A DNA stretch of 64,000 nt from assembly GCA_910578885.1 (NCBI GenBank), contig CAJTSH010000016.1, positions 10,256-74,255 on the forward strand, read 5' to 3'. The notes beneath the pieces were generated by a model. That model was not told where the DNA came from. It saw only the letters and a list, made by a program, of their open reading frames with translations, and did not search any database. This document shows positions 52,585 through 62,122 of the stretch, one piece after another. This DNA is from an uncultured Lachnospiraceae bacterium. GTDB lineage: Bacteria; Bacillota; Clostridia; Lachnospirales; Lachnospiraceae. Both the position numbers and the translations under genes were made by a program. The number at the start of each line of letters is the position of its first letter. Within the stretch, counting starts at the first letter, position 1.

Positions 52585-53257
52585 GGCGAACCTCCAATTG
52601 GTAGCCGACGCCCCGGATGGTCTTGATGGAAACGGAGGAAGAGGTACTTTTTAAGCGCCTTCGGATAAAGTGGATGTAATTATCCAGATTTCCCTCTTCA
52701 ATTTCTGCATCCATTCCCCAGACTTTTGACAGAATAGCGGTTCTTGGAAGCGTCTGTCCGGTATTGTTTAAGAAGAATTCTAAGAGATCGCCTTCCTTTC
52801 TGGAAAGCGTACAGCTTCCAAGCGAGCCAGTCAGCCAGTTGTTGTCAGGATAATAGGTAATATCTCCAAAGGAAAGGGAAGAGTTTTCCTGATAGGAGAC
52901 AGGGCGCCGGTTGATGCAGCGGATACGGGCGAGCAGCTCTTCGAAAGCAAAGGGCTTGACGAGATAGTCGTCCGCGCCTGCATCCAATCCAGTTACTTTG
53001 TCGGATAATTCTCCGAGCGCAGTCAATAAAATGACCGGTGTGTGCACTCCATTGTCCCGCAGGTGTTTTAAGATGGTAAGCCCGTCCACATGGGGCAGCA
53101 TCCGATCTAATAAAATTAAATCATGAATGGTCTGGTTCGTATAATAAAACGCATCTTCGCCGTCCATACAGATATCGACGGTAAATCCAGCATTTTTTAA
53201 CTGTAGTCCGAGGGAGCGGCATAATCCCTCGTCGTCTTCTATCAATAAAATTCGCAT
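52577..53257 (-). CDS. OmpR/PhoB-type response regulator
   Basis: 226 residues: receiver (about 1-115) with acidic pair EDDE and phospho-acceptor Asp near 51 (LILLDRMLPHVDG), Lys in KPFAFEELL, then a winged-helix DNA-binding domain (about 125-222). AAGGAGAA before the ATG at 53257. The inverted 18-bp motif in 53303-53379 is a candidate binding site for autoregulation and for control of the divergent operon. Confidence 0.94.
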   Translation of the reverse strand: MRILLIEDDEGLCRSLGLQLKNAGFTVDICMDGEDAFYYTNQTIHDLILLDRMLPHVDGLTILKHLRDNGVHTPVILLTALGELSDKVTGLDAGADDYLVKPFAFEELLARIRCINRRPVSYQENSSLSFGDITYYPDNNWLTGSLGSCTLSRKEGDLLEFFLNNTGQTLPRTAILSKVWGMDAEIEEGNLDNYIHFIRRRLKSTSSSVSIKTIRGVGYQLEVRHV

Positions 53258-53302
53258 AAAGCTTCTCCTTTCGTATAAATTTTTCCAAATGTAAGATTAT
53301 TT

Positions 53303-53388
53303 TAACACAGAAATCTTTAATTAAACTCTAATTTTTAAAAAAGGATTTTTTTAGAGAAAGTTTAAAGATTCCTGTGTTATTGTATACC
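53303..53388. promoter_or_regulatory. divergent promoters with an 18-bp inverted motif
   Basis: TTAAAGATTCCTGTGTTA on plus (53362-53379) and TTAAAGATTTCTGTGTTA on minus (plus 53303-53320) match at 17 of 18 positions and point away from each other. A further CTCTAA/TTAGAG pair (53326-53331, 53351-53356) lies between. Plus-strand promoter: TTTAAA (53361-53366), 16 bp, TATACC (53383-53388). The rest of the gap to 53493 is leader sequence. Confidence 0.7.
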
Positions 53389-53493
53389 TGTCGACAAAAA
53401 TGTGCGCTGCGGCGGACAAAAATGGTAAGAAATTGTTGCAGTGAAGCCAAAGGATGAACTGTAACGGGAAATTAAGTTCAGGAGGATTACAAC

Positions 53494-55818
53494 ATGAAAA
53501 AACGGATAAAAAGATTGGGGGCGTTCCTGCTTGCCGGGATTTGTGTCTTTTCTATAACACTTTCTATGGCAGGTTGTTCGGAGAATAAAACGGGAAATGC
53601 AGCAGACAAAGGAAGTTCTCAAGCGGGGAACGCCGGAACGGGAAGCGATGTAGGAGACGGCGGTGCTGCAGGTGCAAAGGGGTGTTATGTAGAATCGGAT
53701 CTGACGACGCCATCAGGTCTCAAAAAATTGACAAATTTAAGCCGTCTTGAGGATAACAGCCTTGCAATATTAGATATAGAAAACGGTATGCTTCATATTT
53801 CAAAGGATGAAGGAAAGAACTGGGAGGGAAAAGAGATTCCCATTGTTTCTGAGTTGGTGAAGAATCAGAGCGGAGACGGATTAGAATTTCTGGCGAATGC
53901 AGTTGCGAAGGACGGAGGCGTTTTCTATGGCTTCCGCAACTGGGGAGACGAGGGAGGAGATTATTCCCCGCATTATTATTATATGCAAAATGACGGGCAG
54001 GCGCAGGAAATATCGCTTTCAGGAGGAAATATCTCGCAGGCAGTCTTTGCAGAGGACGGCTCTTTATATGGCGCGGACGGAGAAGGTTCCGTATATTATG
54101 TGGATACTTCTAACTGGTCAGCCCGAAAACTGTTCAAAACGGATAGCGTATTTGATTTTGCTTTGGGAGTCTGCGGTGACAGAGCTGCAGCGTTCGACAC
54201 CGACAAGGCATATTTTTGCGGAAAGGATGATTCACAGGCAGATACTTCAGATGAAGTATTGAATGCGCAGGTGAAAAAGGAAATAGAAAGCGGGGTTCTG
54301 CCGGTTCTTGCGGGCGGTGCCGACGATAAGGTCTATTTGGCAGGTCAGAGCGGAATCTATTCCCATGTGCCAGGAGGCGGCGTGATGGAACAGTTGGCAG
54401 ACGGGACGCTTTATACGCTCGGAGAGCCGACAAGGGTTCCAAGAGCGATGCTTGCCGAAGAGGACGGCAGTTTTCTGATTGGATTTGAAGACGGGCTGAT
54501 CTGCTCGTATGTCTATGACCCGGATATGCCTGCTGTACCTGAACGGCAGTTGAATGTATACAGTTTGCGGGATAACGCTTCCATCAGAAGCGCAATTGCA
54601 AGCTTTCGGAAGAAGAATCCGGACGTTTATGTGAAGCTGGAAATCGGTATGGACGGAACGGACGGAGTGACTGCAAATGACGCTGTGAAGAATCTGAATA
54701 CGAGGCTTTTGGCAAATGAGGGACCGGATCTTATTGTTTTAGACGGAATGCCTTTGGATTCCTATATGGATAAAGGGATGCTTACGGATATTAGTGATGT
54801 ATTGGCAGACATACAGGAAGAAGCGGCTTATTTCACCAATCTGATTTCCGCTTATCAGAAGGAAGGAGCTGTTTATGCGGTTCCGCTCCGTTTTCAGATA
54901 CCGGTTCTGACGGGAGAGGCAGAAGAACTTTCCGGAATTACGGATTTACAGAGCCTTGCGGATAAAGTGGAGGAGCTTCAGGCGTCCGGCAAGAATACCG
55001 TAAGGATGGTCGGCTCTAGTACAGCGGAGGAGCTTTTAAAGGAACTGCAGTTTACCTGCGGTCTGGCATGGGTAAATGACGGTGCGGTGGACACTGACGC
55101 ACTGAAAGAATATTTTACGCAGGCAAAGCGCCTTTATGAGGCAGACCAGAAAAATCTGACAGAGGAATTAAAAGACGCCCACAATAGGGCAATGCAGATG
55201 GGGAGCGGAACTTCCGTAGAGGAGATGTGGAATGACGTATGGATGCGGTCGTTTGACATTCTAGTGAAATCTTCCTGTTTTGGTATGGGGAATCTGTCGA
55301 GTTTAGAGGCTTATCCAAAGACGATGGCAACCTTAAAGGAGATGAAAAACGGTGCGTTGACGGGATTGCCGGGGCAAGCGGCGAATGTGTTTATTCCGTC
55401 AGGTATCACAGGAATCGCTTCCGGCAGTAAGGAGACGGAGCTTGCAAAGGATTTCTTAAAGGAACTGCTTTCCACCGGAATACAGAGCAAGGATACAAAA
55501 GACGGACTTCCGCTGAATAAAGATGCGCTTGAAAGCTGGATGGTTCAGGAAAATACCGGCGGAACCGGTTTCGGAATGGTTGAAGTTGGCGGCAATGGAA
55601 ATGAAGCAGTTGGCGTAGATTATTCCTATTGGCCAACCGAGAAACAGTGGCAGGAGCTTCTTACGCTTATAGAGGAACTGGAGCATCCGTGTCTGACGGA
55701 TGAAGTGGTATTGGATGCGGTAGAATCGGTCGGCGAGAACATATTGACTGGTGAGAAGAGTATAGAGGACGGTGTAAATGAAATTGCGCAGAAGATTAAT
55801 CTCTATTTTAAAGAGTAA
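53494..55818 (+). CDS. lipoprotein with N-terminal propeller-like and C-terminal solute-binding domains
   Basis: 774 residues. Lipobox SMAGC (Cys about 28) and a Gly/Ser-rich linker. Residues about 55-345 carry repeated WxG-type and Asp-box-like strands (SLAILDIENGMLHISKDEGKNWEG) consistent with a beta-propeller. From about 352 (RQLNVYSLRDNASIRSAIASF) the chain is a family 1 extracellular solute-binding protein. Normal binding proteins are ~430 residues, so this is an N-terminal extension or fusion. GGAGG lies upstream of ATG 53494. Its end overlaps the next permease gene by 41 bp. The ligand is unknown. Confidence 0.88.
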   Translation: MKKRIKRLGAFLLAGICVFSITLSMAGCSENKTGNAADKGSSQAGNAGTGSDVGDGGAAGAKGCYVESDLTTPSGLKKLTNLSRLEDNSLAILDIENGMLHISKDEGKNWEGKEIPIVSELVKNQSGDGLEFLANAVAKDGGVFYGFRNWGDEGGDYSPHYYYMQNDGQAQEISLSGGNISQAVFAEDGSLYGADGEGSVYYVDTSNWSARKLFKTDSVFDFALGVCGDRAAAFDTDKAYFCGKDDSQADTSDEVLNAQVKKEIESGVLPVLAGGADDKVYLAGQSGIYSHVPGGGVMEQLADGTLYTLGEPTRVPRAMLAEEDGSFLIGFEDGLICSYVYDPDMPAVPERQLNVYSLRDNASIRSAIASFRKKNPDVYVKLEIGMDGTDGVTANDAVKNLNTRLLANEGPDLIVLDGMPLDSYMDKGMLTDISDVLADIQEEAAYFTNLISAYQKEGAVYAVPLRFQIPVLTGEAEELSGITDLQSLADKVEELQASGKNTVRMVGSSTAEELLKELQFTCGLAWVNDGAVDTDALKEYFTQAKRLYEADQKNLTEELKDAHNRAMQMGSGTSVEEMWNDVWMRSFDILVKSSCFGMGNLSSLEAYPKTMATLKEMKNGALTGLPGQAANVFIPSGITGIASGSKETELAKDFLKELLSTGIQSKDTKDGLPLNKDALESWMVQENTGGTGFGMVEVGGNGNEAVGVDYSYWPTEKQWQELLTLIEELEHPCLTDEVVLDAVESVGENILTGEKSIEDGVNEIAQKINLYFKE

Positions 55819-56704
55819 GAATTGGCGGTTTGTGCCGTTTTTACTGCCCAGTCTTGCAGGAGTGAGCTGTTTTGTTATAGCGCCGTTTGGAGATGTTCTG
55901 GTACGGTCTATGAAAACAATGGTGACAGATTCTTTTTGCGGACTGGTAAATTATCAGACGGTATTTTCTAATGAAGCATTTTTGCTGGCGTCAAAAAATA
56001 CGCTGTACTTTGACTTGGTCTGCCTGCCGCTCTTAATCGGTCTGTCGCTGCTCGTAGCGGTGATGCTTTCAAAGAGCCGGCTGGTGCAGGCTTTGAAATC
56101 GGCATATTTATTTCCGTTGGCAGTGCCTACGGCTACGGTCGTGCTGATCTGGAAAATGCTTTTTGAAAAAAACGGAATATGTAACGCAGGGCTTTCCCGG
56201 CTTGGTATTGAACCGGTAGATTGGATGGGAAGCGATTGGGCGTTTGTTGTCTTGATCATCAGCTATATATGGAAAAACCTTGGTTATACCGTGTTGCTGT
56301 GGCTCTCCGGAATTCTTGGGATTTCGGAGAGCATCATAGAGGCGGCAAAGGTTGACGGGGCGGGAGAAGCGAAAATTTTCTTCTCCATAATATTGCCGAA
56401 TTTAAAGCCCGTATTTTACACAATAACAGTGCTTTCTTTTTTGAATTCCTTTAAGGTATTCAGAGAGGCATATCTGGTGGCCGGAGCGTATCCGCAGGAG
56501 AGTATCTATTTATTGCAGCATTTGTTTAACAACTGGTTTACGAATCTGGAGATTGATAAAATGGCGGCGGCAGCGGTTGTGATTGCAGTTTTGTTATCCT
56601 GTTTCGTGTTATTGTTACAGAAATTGTGGGATAATACGCCGGATGATGAAAGCAGCGGAAAGAGGAAGAAAATCAGGAAACGAAAGAGGGGAATATCCAT
56701 ATGA
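55778..56704 (+). CDS. ABC permease, MalF/UgpA-like
   Basis: 308 residues with six transmembrane helices and the EAA loop ESIIEAAKVDGAGEAKIFFSIILPNLKP. ATG 55778 lies within the binding-protein gene with GAGGA nearby. A basic C-terminal tail ends in an ATGA overlap with the second permease. It is a sugar-type importer subunit; as in the galactan locus, no ATPase is encoded. Confidence 0.92.
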   Translation: MKLRRRLISILKSKNWRFVPFLLPSLAGVSCFVIAPFGDVLVRSMKTMVTDSFCGLVNYQTVFSNEAFLLASKNTLYFDLVCLPLLIGLSLLVAVMLSKSRLVQALKSAYLFPLAVPTATVVLIWKMLFEKNGICNAGLSRLGIEPVDWMGSDWAFVVLIISYIWKNLGYTVLLWLSGILGISESIIEAAKVDGAGEAKIFFSIILPNLKPVFYTITVLSFLNSFKVFREAYLVAGAYPQESIYLLQHLFNNWFTNLEIDKMAAAAVVIAVLLSCFVLLLQKLWDNTPDDESSGKRKKIRKRKRGISI

Positions 56705-57552
56705 AACGAAAGGTAAGATGCGGGGTGGGGATGGGGTGTCTCATCCTTCTTGCAGCCATTATCTGTGCGCCGATTGTACTGGTGGCATTTGGTTCCCTAA
56801 AGGATAATAATGAGCTGTTAGATGAACTGCTTCCGGTTCTGGCAGAGACGGCGGGGCTGATGGATTGGAAAGTGCTGCCGATTTATCCGACGCTTGCGCA
56901 TTATAAAGAGCTTTTGATTGATACACCGCAGTTTTATACGGTATTTTTCAATTCCATTCAGATTACAGCAGGGATTTTAGCGGGGCAGCTTTTAGTTGCA
57001 GTTCCGGCGGCATGGGCGTTTGCGAGATTTGAATTTCCTTGCAAAAAGCTGGTATTTACGCTTTATGTAGTATTGATGCTGATGCCGTTTCAGGTGACGA
57101 TGCTGCCGAACTATCTGGTCTTGAACCGGATGAATCTGATTAACACGCAGCTTTCTGTAATCTTGCCCGGAATCTTTTCCACGTTTCCGGTATTCCTTAT
57201 GTACCGGGGATTTCGGGATATTCCTAAGAGCTTGATAGAGGCGGCGAAAATTGACGGTGCAGGGGAAGCGGCAGTATTTTTTAAAGTTGGGATTCCGCTT
57301 GGCTCTTCTGGAATTCTTTCGGCGCTGGTGCTTGGATTTTTGGATTGCTGGAACATGGTGGAACAGCCGCTTGCATTTTTGAAGGATAAAAGCCTATGGC
57401 CCCTTTCGCTGTATCTGCCGGAGGTGGATGTCAGCCATGCGGGACTGGCGTTTGCGGCTTCGGTGATTACGCTGATACCGGCGGTATTTGTATTTATCAT
57501 GGGGCAGGAATATTTGGAACAGGGAATTGTGGCAGCAGGAATAAAGGAATGA
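56701..57552 (+). CDS. ABC permease, MalG/UgpE-like
   Basis: 283 residues, six transmembrane helices, EAA loop KSLIEAAKIDGAGEAAVFFKVGIP. Coupled to the previous gene by ATGA. It is followed 4 bp later by an HlyD-like adaptor gene, which is not a usual neighbour for carbohydrate importers. Confidence 0.92.
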   Translation: MKRKVRCGVGMGCLILLAAIICAPIVLVAFGSLKDNNELLDELLPVLAETAGLMDWKVLPIYPTLAHYKELLIDTPQFYTVFFNSIQITAGILAGQLLVAVPAAWAFARFEFPCKKLVFTLYVVLMLMPFQVTMLPNYLVLNRMNLINTQLSVILPGIFSTFPVFLMYRGFRDIPKSLIEAAKIDGAGEAAVFFKVGIPLGSSGILSALVLGFLDCWNMVEQPLAFLKDKSLWPLSLYLPEVDVSHAGLAFAASVITLIPAVFVFIMGQEYLEQGIVAAGIKE

Positions 57553-57556
57553 GAAG

Positions 57557-59074
57557 ATGAAGAGAGAAAAGAAATCAAAAAAAGGCCGTATTTTCCGGTG
57601 GTTTGCAGTCTTTATGGCTGTGATGGCAATCTGCGGGGCAGTGAGCCGCGGGATTTATGGTATGCAGTTGGCGAGGATTGAAACAGGGACTGCGTCTATG
57701 CAGGGACTTACCCATACGATTTCGGGAACCGGGACAATTTCAGGGGGCAGTGAGCATCCGATTCATGTGAAAGAGGGATTGCGGGTCGAAGAGGTCTGTG
57801 TAACGAAAGGAGAAAACGTGGAACAGGGAACGCTGCTTTTGCGTCTGGATATGGAGGACTTAAAGGAGCAGCTTGAGTCGGCGCAAAAAACATTGACCGA
57901 GGAGCAGACAAGGCTTTCGGATTTACAGAAGAACCGGGCGCAGACAAATGATGCGGCAGCTAAGGAAAAGGAACGTGCAAATGCGGACTTGAACCGGATT
58001 ACTGCCAATCAGGATGCGCTTACGGCAAATGCGCAAAATGATTATGATGCGGCAGCTAAGGCGCTTGCAGACTATCCGCCTTATGAAATCTATCTTGAGG
58101 AAGAGAAGAAGGCAGATTCACAGTATCAGCTTTTGGAGCAGGCGGCGCAGGACGAGGAAGATGAGGAAGCCGGAGAAGATGAGGAAAATGGAGAAGCCGG
58201 GGAGACCGGGAATGCGAAAGAACAGTTTCAGACGTATCGGGAGTCATTTGAAAAGAGAGTGATGGAAAGCTGGCAAAACGGCAAAGCAGAGCTGGAAAGC
58301 ATTTTGGAGGGAAAAGAGGATGCGCTTGAATCGGCAAAACGCAGCCGTGAGGAAGCAGTGGAAACGGCAAAGCGCACTGCTATGGACGCCGGAAAAACGA
58401 ACAGCGATGAAGCCTCTCTGCTGGCACAGCAGAATGCGGTAGAGCTTGCGAAAGAAAAAGTCAATGAGTATCAGGCGCTTGTGGACGACAACGGGCAGGT
58501 ATTAAGTGAGTACGAAGGGACTTTGCAGCAAGTAAATCTGGTATCCGGCGGCAGGACGGGGGATGAGCCGGCATTTGTAATAGCAGACGGCAGCGAGGGC
58601 TGGTATTTTGTCGGTCTAGTGACCGAGGAGGAGCGGGAATATATCAAAAACGGGGATGAAATTCAGCTCATGCTTCCCGATTCCGGACTGAATTACTATC
58701 ATACACAGATAACGAACGTGACAAAGGGCGGCGACGGGATGTACGAAGTTCACGTAGAGATTCATGAGCCCGGAATTTTCTGGGGCGAGACCGGGAGCTT
58801 CACCATAGTGGAAGAGAACCGGAAAAGTAATTGCCGTGTACCGCTTTCGGCGCTTTACTCCGAAAATAATTCGCTCTATGTCCTTGTTGTCGAAGAGGAG
58901 AACACATTCCTTGGGACGGAGCTTCGCGCAGTGAGAAAGGATGTGACGGTAGTGGATAAAAACGAAACGGACGCATTGCTTGCAGATGGGGCGTTGACCT
59001 CTGAGGAAAAAATCATTGTATCCAGTGACCGCGCAGTTGCACCTAATGACAGGGTGCGTCTGGAGGAGCCATGA
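57557..59074 (+). CDS. HlyD/RND-type membrane-fusion (adaptor) protein
   Basis: 505 residues. One N-terminal membrane helix (about 13-32), a lipoyl-like half (HPIHVKEGLRVEEVCVTKGENVEQGTLLLRLD), a long coiled-coil hairpin (about 95-310) interrupted by a strongly acidic linker (DEEDEEAGEDEENGEAGE), then beta-barrel domains with FVIADGSEGWYFVGLVTEEE. In Gram-positive bacteria such adaptors pair with MacB-type exporters or act as extracellular scaffolds. It overlaps the next gene by ATGA. No exporter ATPase is present, so the partner is unclear. Confidence 0.85.
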   Translation: MKREKKSKKGRIFRWFAVFMAVMAICGAVSRGIYGMQLARIETGTASMQGLTHTISGTGTISGGSEHPIHVKEGLRVEEVCVTKGENVEQGTLLLRLDMEDLKEQLESAQKTLTEEQTRLSDLQKNRAQTNDAAAKEKERANADLNRITANQDALTANAQNDYDAAAKALADYPPYEIYLEEEKKADSQYQLLEQAAQDEEDEEAGEDEENGEAGETGNAKEQFQTYRESFEKRVMESWQNGKAELESILEGKEDALESAKRSREEAVETAKRTAMDAGKTNSDEASLLAQQNAVELAKEKVNEYQALVDDNGQVLSEYEGTLQQVNLVSGGRTGDEPAFVIADGSEGWYFVGLVTEEEREYIKNGDEIQLMLPDSGLNYYHTQITNVTKGGDGMYEVHVEIHEPGIFWGETGSFTIVEENRKSNCRVPLSALYSENNSLYVLVVEEENTFLGTELRAVRKDVTVVDKNETDALLADGALTSEEKIIVSSDRAVAPNDRVRLEEP

Positions 59075-59661
59075 TGAGGCGGGGATTTATCCGGTTCTGG
59101 CTGGTGTTTGCGGCAGTTCTGCTCTTACTTGGCGCAGGCGCCTTTGCAATCTGGAAGTGGATGGATGGCAAAACGAAATGCTTGGTTTTAGAACTGCCCT
59201 CCGGGTATGTCTATGAAAACGGAACCGGTGAAGCGTTGCAAAAACAAAAGGAAGAGGGAATCAGCATTGCGCTTTGGAAGGAGGAGAAAGAGGTTTTGAT
59301 TGTTAACCCGGAATTTAACCGTTCTCTCCGCATGGATGCGCTTGCGCTTGCGGGAGAATCCTCGGTGCTGTTTCCCTATGGAAATGCGCTTGTTTCAGGA
59401 GAAGAAGGCTATTGTATTTTGGGGGAGGATGTGGCGCTGCAGCTTTTTGGAAGCACGAAGGTGAGCGGGAAAACGGTGCAGATTAAGGGGAAAGACTATC
59501 AGGTGGCGGGAATTGAATTTGACAGACCGGATATTTTCGTGTATCAGCTTTCCGGGGATTCGGGGGAGATGTTGGAGTATGCGGGGATTACCTATCGCAG
59601 TCAGAGTGAGAAATATAAGAAGCTGCGGTGTCTGCAGAATTATTTTGGGGTGTCGGAATAG
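59071..59661 (+). CDS. membrane-anchored MacB_PCD-like periplasmic domain protein
   Basis: 196 residues: one N-terminal helix (about 6-28) and an extracytoplasmic domain in which CILGEDVALQLFGSTKVSGKTVQIKGKDYQVAGIEF closely resembles the substrate-contact domain of MacB/FtsX-type permeases (typically ALQLFG...GKxIxIDGxxYxVVGV). The multi-helix permease part is missing; the ORF ends cleanly, so this is either a deliberately minimal protein or the truncated end of an ABC permease gene. GGAGGAG upstream. Last gene of the operon. Confidence 0.72.
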   Translation: MMRRGFIRFWLVFAAVLLLLGAGAFAIWKWMDGKTKCLVLELPSGYVYENGTGEALQKQKEEGISIALWKEEKEVLIVNPEFNRSLRMDALALAGESSVLFPYGNALVSGEEGYCILGEDVALQLFGSTKVSGKTVQIKGKDYQVAGIEFDRPDIFVYQLSGDSGEMLEYAGITYRSQSEKYKKLRCLQNYFGVSE

Positions 59662-59675
59662 CAGGGGGCTATTCC
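59655..59675 (+). terminator. hairpin at the operon end
   Basis: GGAATAGC (59655-59662) pairs with GCTATTCC (59668-59675) over the stop codon; no T-run, so termination is doubtful. Confidence 0.45.
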
Positions 59676-59805
59676 GGCGCCTTGCTATGTGAGGATCGCC
59701 TAAGTTCTTGGTGCGGGATCTCTTAAACAGACCGGAAGCTATGCGTGGCAAATGATGATTTTTACCGTCTGCCGCAAAACTTTTATGGCATTGTTCGACA
59801 TAACG

Positions 59806-59814
59806 TGCTATAAT
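59806..59814 (+). promoter_or_regulatory. extended -10 promoter of the second two-component system
   Basis: TGCTATAAT at 59806-59814, 79 bp before the response-regulator start; no matching -35. The remainder of 59676-59892 shows nothing further. Confidence 0.5.
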
Positions 59815-59892
59815 TCTTTTTAATCAGGTTAGAGTAAATGGGAAGTGTATGAAGCACACTTTTGTTCCGGTTATAAAGAGGAGTGCATAAAA

Positions 59893-60567
59893 ATGGAGCA
59901 GAAAAAAATCATGGTCATTGAGGACGAAAAGCCTATAGCGGATATTTTAAAATACGGATTTGAAAAGGAGGGCTTTGAAGTGACCTGCGCTTATACGGGA
60001 GGAAGCGGTCTTGAGATGGCGGAGGACTATGCGCCGGATATGGTGCTCTTGGACTGGATGCTTCCGGATATAGCCGGTGTAGATGTGTGCCGGATGCTGA
60101 CAGAACGGTATAACCTCCCCATCATTATGCTGACTGCCCGGAGCAATGTGGAGGATAAACTGTACGGACTGGAATCCGGGGCAGACGACTATATTACCAA
60201 GCCCTTTGACCTGCGGGAGGTGGTGGCGCGGGTTAGGACGATTCTGCGCCGCTTTGAACGTGTACAGGGAATCCGTAAGGAGGAGCCGGCCGCAGAGGGG
60301 CTTACGGTGTCCGAACAGGAGCGCATGGTCTGCCGGAATGGAGAAGCTGTGGAGCTGACGCCGAAGGAATACGATCTTTTGCTGCACTTTTTGAAGCACC
60401 CAAGACAGGTATTTACCAGAGTGATTTTGCTGGAGCAGATTTGGGGCTATGATTATGCAGGCGATACCCGGACTGTGGATATTCATATTCAGCGTCTTCG
60501 GCGGAAAACAGGTCTGGGGGATAAGTTGGTCACTGTTTTTGGAGTGGGATATAAGTATGTACCGTAA
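59893..60567 (+). CDS. OmpR/PhoB-type response regulator
   Basis: 224 residues: receiver with EDEKPIAD acidic pair, phospho-acceptor Asp near 53 (MVLLDWMLPDIAG), ADDYITKPFDLREVVARVR, then a winged-helix domain (LTVSEQERMVCRNGEAVELTPKEYDLLLHFLKH). ATG 59893 with AAAGAGGAG upstream; longer in-frame starts lack a site. The 3' end overlaps the kinase gene by 11 bp. Confidence 0.94.
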   Translation: MEQKKIMVIEDEKPIADILKYGFEKEGFEVTCAYTGGSGLEMAEDYAPDMVLLDWMLPDIAGVDVCRMLTERYNLPIIMLTARSNVEDKLYGLESGADDYITKPFDLREVVARVRTILRRFERVQGIRKEEPAAEGLTVSEQERMVCRNGEAVELTPKEYDLLLHFLKHPRQVFTRVILLEQIWGYDYAGDTRTVDIHIQRLRRKTGLGDKLVTVFGVGYKYVP

Positions 60568-62122
60568 AAAAAATCGGGAAAACAGAAAAATCCGTTTTGG
60601 GATCCGCATACAGATGACAGCGGGTCTTTTTGCCGTGTTACTGGTAAGCGGGATTTTTTTGTATTGGCTGACAGACAGTCAGCTTGAGAAAAGCCGGGAG
60701 GATCAGATTATCAGGGATCTTCAGACCGTTCGGGAAAATACGGAGATTTATGTGCGTCAGCTTTTGATTCTTAATGAGGCAAATAACGATGAGGAGAGCT
60801 TTAACAGTCTTGCGGAAACCATTGTGCAGGAAATGTACGGTTCTTCCGGACGCTATGAACTGGAGGCCTATTCCAGAGATGGAAAACTTCTGGCTTATAA
60901 TTACCGGGAAAATCATGGTAATGATCAGAGCGGACAGGATGCGGAGCTTTTGGAGGCAGTGAACGGAAATTCGGCGTTTACTCTGATGTATTCCGAGGAG
61001 GGCAGACTGGAGGTCTGGTTTGCCATGCCGGTGATTGTTGCGGAACGAAATGTCGGAGTTATCCGTTATTGTATGGACTATACGGAACTTTGGCAGCAGG
61101 GAGAAGAGATGAAGGGGATTATTATCCGGGTTGCCGCCGCCATATTTGCCGCTGCGTTTTTTCTGATTTTCCTTCTTCTGAATCGAATCATCAAGCCTGT
61201 TCAGCGTCTGACTAAGGTATCCCGGCGAATGAGTCTGGATTTGGAGCAGGATGAAGTAAATACGGAGCTTTTAGCGGGACTGGCTTCCTCAGCCAGAAGG
61301 GACGAGATGGGGGAATTGTCCAGGGACTACAGCGCCATGCTGAATAAGGTAGGACAGTATATTCAGAAAATGCAGGATGACCGGGATCAGATTCTGAAGC
61401 TTCTCAACAGCCGACAGGAATTCTATAATAATGTTACCCATGAGCTGAAAACGCCTCTTACCACCATTCAGGGCTATGCCCAGTTAATAGAAGAGGATCA
61501 GGGGAGAGATACGGAGCTGGTGAAAAAGGGCGTGGGACATATCCTCCATGAGAGTACGCGTCTGCACCGTATGGTAATTCAGCTTCTGGAAATGGCTGAC
61601 CGGCCGGGACGGCAGGAAATGGAAAAGGTAGATATGGGCAATCTTATACGAAGCGTCTCGGAGGCTATGGAGATTAAAGCCAACCGTTATGGCGCCCATA
61701 TCCGTCTGAAGCTGGAACAGGGGCTTTTCGTTTGCGGACAGGAGGAGCGTCTGCGTCAGGTGTTTATAAATCTCATTGACAATGCGGTGAAGTATGGGGA
61801 AGAGGGAACGGAGATTCAAATCTTTGGAGAACGCCGCCAAAAAGATCGGGTTCGGTTTTTTGTGTCGAATAAGGGAAAGCAGATGAATCAGGAAGAATTA
61901 AAGTATATTTTTGAACCCTTCTACCGGGCAGACAAGGAGTATTCCAGAGAGCAGGGAAGTGCAGGTCTGGGTCTGCCTATCTGCCAAAAAATCATGCGGG
62001 AGCACAATGGCGCCATATGGGCAGAAAACCGTCCTGAGGGGCAGATTACCTTTTTCCTGCTTTTCCCTGAATGGGAGGGACGGCAGGAGACAGAAAAAAT
62101 CCAGAAAGGAGGTGGGTTATGA
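60557..62122 (+). CDS. sensor histidine kinase
   Basis: 521 residues: two membrane helices (about 15-37 and 195-217) around a ~155-residue external sensor, HAMP (about 218-275), HisKA with His295 in NNVTHELKTPLTTI, HATPase with N-box INLIDNAVKYG and GSAGLGLPICQKI. ATG 60557 lies inside the regulator gene; the ORF extension to 60449 is only overlap. The stop overlaps the lipoprotein start (ATGA), so the lipoprotein is probably part of the signalling unit. Confidence 0.93.
   Translation: MYRKKNRENRKIRFGIRIQMTAGLFAVLLVSGIFLYWLTDSQLEKSREDQIIRDLQTVRENTEIYVRQLLILNEANNDEESFNSLAETIVQEMYGSSGRYELEAYSRDGKLLAYNYRENHGNDQSGQDAELLEAVNGNSAFTLMYSEEGRLEVWFAMPVIVAERNVGVIRYCMDYTELWQQGEEMKGIIIRVAAAIFAAAFFLIFLLLNRIIKPVQRLTKVSRRMSLDLEQDEVNTELLAGLASSARRDEMGELSRDYSAMLNKVGQYIQKMQDDRDQILKLLNSRQEFYNNVTHELKTPLTTIQGYAQLIEEDQGRDTELVKKGVGHILHESTRLHRMVIQLLEMADRPGRQEMEKVDMGNLIRSVSEAMEIKANRYGAHIRLKLEQGLFVCGQEERLRQVFINLIDNAVKYGEEGTEIQIFGERRQKDRVRFFVSNKGKQMNQEELKYIFEPFYRADKEYSREQGSAGLGLPICQKIMREHNGAIWAENRPEGQITFFLLFPEWEGRQETEKIQKGGGL

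Noticed and set aside
59071..59661. Assembly error truncating a full MacB exporter
   Set aside because: No further permease or ATPase sequence is found in any frame downstream to 59893, and the ORF ends with a hairpin; a biological truncation or minimal protein is kept instead.
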